A stretch of 64,000 nucleotides of DNA. It comes from Carposina sasakii. Taxonomy: Eukaryota; Arthropoda; Insecta; Lepidoptera; Carposinidae. Below are positions 57,809 through 64,000 of this stretch, piece after piece. Under the pieces are notes generated by a model, which was not told the origin of the DNA, searched no databases, and saw only the letters and a list, made by a program, of their open reading frames with translations. Each line of letters begins with the position of its first letter. Within the stretch, counting starts at the first letter, position 1. Location: assembly GCA_014607495.2 (NCBI GenBank), contig CP053156.1, positions 11,594,001 to 11,658,000 of the forward strand. The letters are read 5' to 3'. A program made the translations under genes and the position numbers.

Positions 57809-57965
57809 GTGGACAGCAGCGCCATTCCAAAAATCAGACTGCGGTTACCAACCCGCCTGCCCAGCTTGGTGACTATGGGCAAAAACCTTCCATGGCAGTA
57901 GCCTTGTGGCGTGCTCTGGGGCAAGCCTACGTCCAGCAGCGGACTGCAATAGGTTGAAGAAAAGG
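57809..57965 (+). mobile_element. LINE-like 3' tail, family C
   Basis: gactgcggttaccaacccgc, cttggtgactatgggcaaaa, tggggcaagcctacgtccag and gactgcaataggttga match the copy at 6425-6679. The usual gat-repeat end is degenerate. Confidence 0.6.
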
Positions 57966-58404
57966 AGCTTACTTGTACTGTTCTTGCAAATTGGTAAGCA
58001 TTCAACAGTTTCATCTAAGCTTAACAATAAGTAACATGTGTAATTCAAATACCTACTTCTTATTCCTATGGAAGAACAGGTTAAAGGCGATGAACTTGTA
58101 CATACTGTTATTTAACAATAACTTTACCTGCTAGTAAACAATTAAGTAAACTTGACTAGGTATGGTACAAATATGTTTGTTCACCCATTTACTACGCAGT
58201 TCACATGACAATAACATATTTAAAAAGGAATGTGCTTAAATTAATCATAATTAGCGAAAAAACAGCAATATTTGTAATGTATTATGACATTTTGTGCAAA
58301 TTGGTTTGGAGTAGGGTAAAGGACATACAATCCTTTTTAATTACTTTACTTTCAATTATGTACATACCTACATATGGTGTTTTTGAATTGCGAGTACACG
58401 ATAG

Positions 58405-58550
58405 CCATATTTAACATACCGGGAAGATGTAAATCAAGTTGCTAAATCATTGTCTATCGCCTGAGACAACGCCCCCAAAGTTCCTTAGTCGGCTCTTACG
58501 ACATACACGGAAGGAGATGTAGTTTGCTAGTGAAGCCCAGCACCAACACT
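58405..58550 (+). repeat. Family B repeat, partial
   Basis: catatttaacataccgggaa gatgtaaatc, tcgcctgagacaacgccccc, cttagtcggctcttacgaca, acacggaaggagatgtagtt, agtgaagcccagcacc. Confidence 0.6.
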
Positions 58551-58974
58551 GGTTTACTTTAGTTCATAGTATAGGTATATTATTATAAGGATATTCACAC
58601 CTTTTATGGTAACATACTCGTAACTATTTAATACACCTTATGATTATTTTGATGAACCTTTCTGAGACCAGCTAAGTTAGGCTATGGTTTATGGTCCTAT
58701 GATAGCGCTGCCATATAGCGGCGTATAGTCAAAACACTTTATACGGTGTCGATAATAATTCCATCATTTTGCAACAAGATTAATTTGACTCATAAAATTA
58801 GAAAACTAAGTAACCATCGTGTAAAAAAAGTAATCGAAAATTGGCTAACCAGTTTCGATTATGAAAAAACGGAGAATCTTTTGGTGATTCCTGCGTGACT
58901 TGTTTTACCTTCTTTTGCTAGTTCTGTTTCGTCTGAAAGCTTTTGGAATTGTTATTCATCATCACTATTGGCGT

Positions 58975-59345
58975 GGGTTCTTGCTGGGGTATATCTAACA
59001 TGCCTCGCCTTACACTCCTCACTCACTACACAAACAGTGCTACACACATTCACTACACTACACATTTACACTCTTCATAATTATACTCACACATATACTC
59101 TATTATACAACATACATATAATTTCTTAGTACTTAAGTCTAACTTTAGATATGCGTTATTTTTCTTCAGTCAAGTGACAGTAATTTTTCTATACCTAGTT
59201 CTCCACTTAACCTTATTTTGTATACCTACTATAATGGGAAGTCACTGTCTCTTATGTTACAGGATTTCTCCTAGTTTAAGAGACAGGGAAACATTGTATT
59301 AGAATAGGTTATTATGATACACGAATAAACTTATTATTATTATTA
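58975..59345 (+). mobile_element. LINE-like 3' end with (tta)n tail
   Basis: A block of 'cactacac/actcac' sequence (59010-59110) is followed by gggaagtcactgtctcttat, agtttaagagacagggaaac and acacgaataaacttattatt attattat. Contains a self-complementary agtcactgtctctta / taagagacag unit. Confidence 0.45.
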
Positions 59346-59964
59346 TCATGGCCCATAATGGCACTGCAATCTAGGAATCCAAAGCTTACTAACTAATGCG
59401 TTTTGTTAGCCGTTCAGTAAAATAAAATATCGAATCGGCCTAAAATCCTATATGAAAGTTAAATTATAAAGAGGCTCCCAGATAATCTATTTTTAAAGTG
59501 CCCCGGGGACTATTATCCCAAATAGTTGTTGTTTAAGTAGTTCTCAAGAAAAGGACGTAAAGGTCATACGTAGGTACGTACGAGTATGTAGGTAAACGTA
59601 TCTAGGTACGCATCCGTATTTAAATAGGATTATACAGGTTCAGATTGGGTAAATAGCATTTTGGGTAAAATAATAAGAAACCCTTTCGATTTTCTTCGAT
59701 TTGAATTTATTTGTTTTATGAAATAAGCCGTTTCCAGTGAATTCGCCTAGTGTCACGGTAAAAAAAGAGAGAAATCGGGATAAATTTGTTATTTTTGGAA
59801 TTAAAGTCCTTCCTCGAGTACCTACAAGCTCAATCTGCAAATATAATCAAAAATATCGAGTTGATATCTATGTGTTTCTAAAGTTCTATAATTTTCAATG
59901 GTCAGATAGCTTATCGGAAGCTCTACTCTAAAACAAGATCGAGATAGAGACAGCATTACCTTTA

Positions 59965-60240
59965 TCTATAATATAAAAATGAATCGCTAAATGTGTTGGT
60001 AAGCGCGAATCTCGAGAACGGCTGAAACGATTTCGCAAATAATTTTTTTAGCGTATTCCTTGAAATACAGGGATAGTTCTAATGGAGAAAAAAAAAGCCT
60101 GAATATGTCTCAAATATTCCTTTTCTATATTCCCATACAAACAATTTGTTCGAAATTTGAAAGTCCGGGAAGGCAAAACGATTGGGTGACGTTAGTTCAA
60201 AGGCGTGGGACAGGACAACGTCTGTCAGGTCCGCTAGTTA
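59965..60240. mobile_element. Degraded transposon tail ('cgagaacggctg ... aacgtctgtcaggtccgct')
   Basis: tataatataaaaatgaatcg, cgcgaatctcgagaacggct gaaacgatttcg, and gacaacgtctgtcaggtccg ctagtta are typical of a lepidopteran non-autonomous element. Class not certain. Confidence 0.5.
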
Positions 60241-60588
60241 CAAATAAATAAATTTGAATATCCTTCAGACAGGCCGTCTGAAGTTTGGAAAAATCGGCCC
60301 TAACAAACATCATTAAATAATAAGTACTCTCATAAATCTTAGGTTACTGGTCCATGTGGGCGTCTGGGATAATGATAATGGACAATTTGCAGAATTCTAA
60401 TTTCGAATAGCATAATCTGGGTGCGTAGGTGTATCAATCAATACATACTCGTAGTTATAGGCTTTTATCAGCTGTAGACATGAGATAGTTCTTGTTTTTA
60501 ACTACCTATAGAGTTCGAACTACATATATTCTTATGAATAGGTCCAAATGTGCAATATTCTTGGATAGTTAGACATCTATCTATTTAA

Positions 60589-61445
60589 GATAGCTGCTAT
60601 AATGACCTGCTTGTGCCTGGTTCTTTTGGGTATGCAGATGACACCACTGTTGCAGATAGATACTTTTCGGGTGCTAGGGCTACCAAGAGATCAAGTCCAT
60701 CTTGTCGAGAGTCAATGATTGAGAGAGTTGATTTGGCACTACAGGCAGTCTCCGACTGGGGCGAAGCCAATTTAGTCAAATTTAATACCTCTAAAACGCA
60801 GGCGTGTATATTTACCGCAAAACAGGTCGTACTTACTCCAAGTACGACCTGACTCCGACTTTCCAGGGTGTGTCCTTGGCAACGACTGACCATCTTCAAC
60901 TCTTAGGCCTGGACATATCAGCAACGTCGAATTTTGGCAAGTACATCGAGCCCATAGCAAAAATCTCAGCTAAAAAGCTAGGCGTCCTATCCAAGGTTAA
61001 GCGGTATTTTACTCCACAGCAACTATTGGCGCTATATAAAGCGCAAGTTCGCCCTTGTATGGAGTACTGCTGCCACCTTTGGAATGGATCAGCTAAATAT
61101 CAGCTAGCCGCACTTGACTTGGTGGAAAAATGGGCAATAAAACTTATTGGAGATGAAACCGTAGCAAATTTTAAACTCCAGGACCTGATCCACCGCCGTA
61201 AAATTGCTACCTTGTCAGTGTTTTACAGGATACACTTTGGAGAGTGTGCGTGGGAACTTCACAATACAGTTCCACCAGCCCCTTTTCACCATCGGGATAC
61301 TAGACTCAGACTAGCGTATCACCCTTATGTTGTTGATATCCCACCCATCTGCACCAAACGTTATGCTAACTCGTTTGTAATGCGAACGGCTAAGGAGTGG
61401 AATGCACTTCCTGCCGATATATTTCCCGTCTCTTTAAAGCTCTAG
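60589..61445 (+). pseudogene. 5'-truncated non-LTR retrotransposon: reverse transcriptase C-terminal part, frameshifted
   Basis: Just after a stop at 60586 the frame reads NDLLVPGSFGYADDTTVADR, with YADD being the RT catalytic motif, then VDLALQAVSDWGEANLVKFN. Near 60830-60850 the frame breaks and continues from about 60848 as DLTPTFQGVSLATTDHLQLL, LYKAQVRPCMEYCCHLWNGS and RTAKEWNALPADIFPVSLKL, stopping at 61445. The LALYKxxVRPxxEY and W-N-LP endings are typical of the jockey/CR1 side of non-LTR elements. A second shift at the end would continue as FKALALNRHFLGKN. The copy lacks the endonuclease and N-terminal RT, so it is dead. Confidence 0.85.
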
Positions 61446-61800
61446 CTTTGAATAGGCATTTTCTAGGCAAAAATGTACCACCCTAGGCCGCATCTTGCTT
61501 ACATCAGGCACGATGGCGGTCAAATGTTTGCCTAGCTATTTGTAAAAAAAAGCTTTTATATTATTTAGAGCATTTGTGTTAAAAAATAATTATAAGTTAA
61601 CTTTCGATTGAACAATGGCTTTTTCTTAAACATAGTCAGTTTGAGTGACGTATTTTGACTATTAGTAAGCTAAACTATAGAACAAGCTACGGGGCCTAAG
61701 AAAATTAAAGCTACGATTTCGTTACACCATGCACTCACAATTTGTACCCTAGAATAAAGTAGAATACATGGAACAAATACAATGGCGAGGTGAATGTCCA
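61446..61800 (+). mobile_element. 3' part of the RT-bearing LINE and unclassified flank
   Basis: Downstream of the RT stop, the block around 61490-61545 (gcttacatcaggcacgatgg) resembles the terminal coding or 3' UTR of the same LINE. The following AT-rich 250 bp contain a 'ccctagaataaag' tail near 61750. Nothing else is recognised. Confidence 0.45.
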
Positions 61801-61867
61801 TGTACAATAAAATTATTGTACGTACATATTAGATAATATGGAACTACTTAAGTAGCCTACCAACTAC

Positions 61868-62080
61868 AACACCCGTATGATGAATTTGGTGAGAGCGAGA
61901 GTGATTTCTACTTGGTGTGTAAAACGGAATTGCAAACTATTTCTATCGGCCCTAATTCATTCAGTCCTGGATCGAGGTCTATTCTAATTTACATGTAAAT
62001 TACATACACAAGTTTATCTGCGAATTTGACGTTTAGAGTGAGACATCTCGCTCTCACCAAATTCATCATACGGGTGCTGG
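61868..62080. mobile_element. CAGCACC foldback element, copy 2
   Basis: Left arm acacccgtatgatgaatttg and right arm caaattcatcatacgggtgctg are inverse. The middle (aactatttctatcggcccta, cagtcctggatcgagg) matches the middle of the 29-kb copy. The left arm is shortened after gagagcgag. Confidence 0.7.
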
Positions 62081-62094
62081 TTTGATTGCCTCAC

Positions 62095-62440
62095 ATAGTC
62101 TTATGATCGTCTTCCTGCCCTTGTCGTCGTCAGCCTATTGCAGTCACAGCTGGCCGCAGGCTTCCCCCGGTGTACGCCACATGGCTCGATCTCCCGTTTT
62201 TGCCATCCAGTCACTACCAGCCGTCCTCCTTAAGTCATCGGTCCATCTGGCCGGAGGGCGCCCAACGCTATGCTTGCCGAGGCGCGGTCTCTATTCGAAT
62301 GGAATTGAGTCCTGCCCTTATCACACTAGAAATGGGGTTGGCGCAATATGGTTCCTTACGAAAATCATATTGCCATTTGGAGTTTGTTTTACAACAGACT
62401 GCCTGCCTGACGCTAACCCTTCTCGGGTATAGCTAAGTGA
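62095..62440 (-). mobile_element. LINE-like 3' tail, inverted
   Basis: gtcgtcgtcagcctattgca ... ccgcaggcttcccccggtgt ... ctcgatctcccgtttttgcc ... gtcatcggtccatctggccg at the 3' side. 5' block: aaatggggttggcgcaatat ... gacgctaacccttctcgggt, whose inverse is also found at about 21420-21500. Confidence 0.6.
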
Positions 62441-62946
62441 TAATTTTTAAGAAAATCCGTAAATAAATTCTAAGTAATGAGCACGTATGTTCCAACCGAG
62501 CTTTGGGTTACTGGATGAGAAGACCAAGCGGCTAGTTGCAAGCCCTCTGTCCCACCTAGGAGACACATTACCTAAGTCGAGTAAGTGAGAACATCTCCTC
62601 TATGTATTTGATCTATGGTAGAACATTTCCGAGTATGTCTAGTAACAGTGACCTGATTTGGCTATAAACAGGCTTTACCCAGACTTTATTGCGTGTCTAT
62701 ATTTTCCTTTTTCGTAGGGATTGTCGAGAAAACCTATTGTGGCACTAAAAGATCTAGAATGACATCTTGGCTGTTTCAAATTTCGTACTGCCTTCGGAAT
62801 AATAGAAAAACAAAAATGATTGTTCACGTATATATTTTACTCGATAACATATTTTATTGGTACAAAAATACGTCTGAGAGTCTAGAGACTTACTTGAACA
62901 ATATACCTATAAGTAATGTTGATGAATTGTTGATTATTTACTTCTA
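62441..62946. other. No gene recognised
   Basis: Contains a 91-codon plus-strand frame (62693-62968) with no recognised motif, running into a MITE, so it is probably chance. Confidence 0.4.
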
Positions 62947-63000
62947 CCATAGAGGAATAAAAGACTAAATAAAAGACTAAATTAATCTCATTCCTCTATG
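62947..63000. mobile_element. Minimal deletion copy of the CCATAGAGG MITE
   Basis: Only ccatagaggaataa at one end and ttcctctatg at the other remain, around a duplicated 'aaaagactaa'. Confidence 0.55.
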
Positions 63001-63209
63001 CTTGTACCGAGTTCTTAATCTTCCAATTTGTTTTAATCCTAATTATACCTACTATTTATTTATGACATAACGTGCTAATCCACGGATAAAATATAGGATT
63101 AAGAATTAGTTAATGTAAGTGTACCTAATTAACTTAGCGTTAGTCTTATTTACACATTGCAAAGTGCACGTTCAGATGTTAAGTGCAGGTGTGAAGCACT
63201 ATTATAACA

Positions 63210-63560
63210 AATACAAAGTTCCCAGAATGAGGTAGCCGGAGTTGCAAGATTATAAAGGAGATCCAATAACCACTGATAAGTAATGACATGATAGCATACA
63301 ATTTAATATTCAAGAGCAATAGTCAAATGCAATTATGTATATGTCATTATTTTCTAGTAAAAACTACGAGTAAAAACTTGAACAATGTGTCAAAAAAGGC
63401 AGTTTAGATCATGCCATTAATTTGTTGCTTTTAATAAAATTGTATACAACAGACAACAAAATGATAATTATGATATTTTATATGAGGCTTTAGTCGACAC
63501 TTACGAAATGCATGGAAGGAGATGCAACTGATATATTCTAGTGAAGCCCCGCATCATGGG
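63210..63560 (+). repeat. Family B repeat, interrupted
   Basis: Left: cagaatgaggtagccggagt tgcaagattataaaggagat. Right: tagtcgacacttacgaaatg catggaaggagatgcaactg ... tgaagccccgcatcatg. About 200 bp between do not match the family. Confidence 0.55.
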
Positions 63561-63654
63561 AATATACTCTAATAAGTTGATAGATGCTAGTAGAACTTGA
63601 TTTTACTTCATCATCTGCACTTAACACCTGCACTACAACTTCGCAATTGGTAAC

Positions 63655-63870
63655 TTAAAGCTAAGTCCGTAGGGCTATTATCTAATTTGCAATAGCAGTG
63701 CCAAAGTAACGCGATAGCGAAAATTAAGAAAAAACGAACGCGAGGCGTCCTTCCGCGTATAACACTAATATGCACTCTCAATTTTATTATCACTGTCGCG
63801 TTACTTATTTTATTTCTTATTGGCTCTAATTTACAACCGTGTCCAATCATTAGATAGGTGTAAGACTTAT
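63655..63870. mobile_element. Diverged 'gcgaaaatt' foldback MITE
   Basis: tctaatttgcaatagcagtg, aagtaacgcgatagcgaaaa tt ... tcaattttattatcactgtc gcgttactta. Confidence 0.45.
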
Positions 63871-64000
63871 TCCATAGGAATACCACTTAAGCCATTGAAA
63901 TTTGTATGTGGTGCAGTCTACTAATTAAAAATTAGGTACCATTGTTATGCCTTGACCATTGGTTTCTTGAATAATATATACCTACTGATAAAATTAAACA

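Noticed and set aside
62693..62968. 91-codon plus frame
   Set aside because: No motif, AT-rich codon content, and ends inside a MITE.

Overview
The window looks like nuclear DNA of a lepidopteran insect (moth or butterfly). It is AT-rich, gene-poor and packed with interspersed repeats. The evidence is a tRNA-derived SINE, RTE-like 3' tails with the usual 'gcgactccgtccgcgtggact' block, CR1/jockey-like and I-like LINE debris, many short TA-, TTA- and 8-bp-TSD DNA elements, and one spliced immune gene whose protein resembles silkworm PGRP. The species cannot be named from sequence alone.

Genes. The one well-supported host gene is a four-exon peptidoglycan recognition protein on the + strand (50413-55450), encoding a 198-residue secreted, apparently non-catalytic PGRP. 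Two short minus-strand reading frames (about 14446-14703 and 23949-24278) share a motif with conservative substitutions and look like paralogous exons of an unrecognised gene. Other coding traces are transposon remains: a LINE reverse-transcriptase tail (60589-61445), a LINE C-terminal CCHC tail (about 7638-7786), a PIF/Harbinger transposase N-terminus (28259-28411, minus) and an unidentified repeat-like fragment (21706-21891, minus).

Layout. 1-12.8 kb holds scattered MITEs and LINE tails. 12.85-20.24 kb is bracketed by two inverted, diverged copies of a roughly 1-kb block, with one paralogous exon inside the loop. 20.3-24.3 kb holds a SINE, a TATCGATA-rich block, LINE tails and the second paralogous exon. 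24.8-36.7 kb is dense nested repeats: a Harbinger derivative, a TTA-flanked MITE inside a foldback element, hAT MITEs with perfect 8-bp TSDs, and an 892-bp element with a perfect 55-bp TIR. 38.0-38.7 kb is a miniature LTR retrotransposon (TRIM-like). 39.5-42.6 kb has DNA elements nested in an old repeat (family B). 42.9-49.0 kb carries foldback elements and a giant palindrome (44231-48995) centred on one of them. 50.4-55.5 kb is the PGRP gene, with transposons in introns 1 and 3. 56-64 kb returns to repeats and LINE remains.

The most notable structure is the palindrome. Its two arms of about 2.1 kb meet at a foldback element, its left edge abuts a truncated copy of the same element, and a 382-bp TA-flanked MITE sits in only one arm, so the other arm preserves the exact empty site. 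Repeat family names A, B, C, M, N and P are labels used only in this report.
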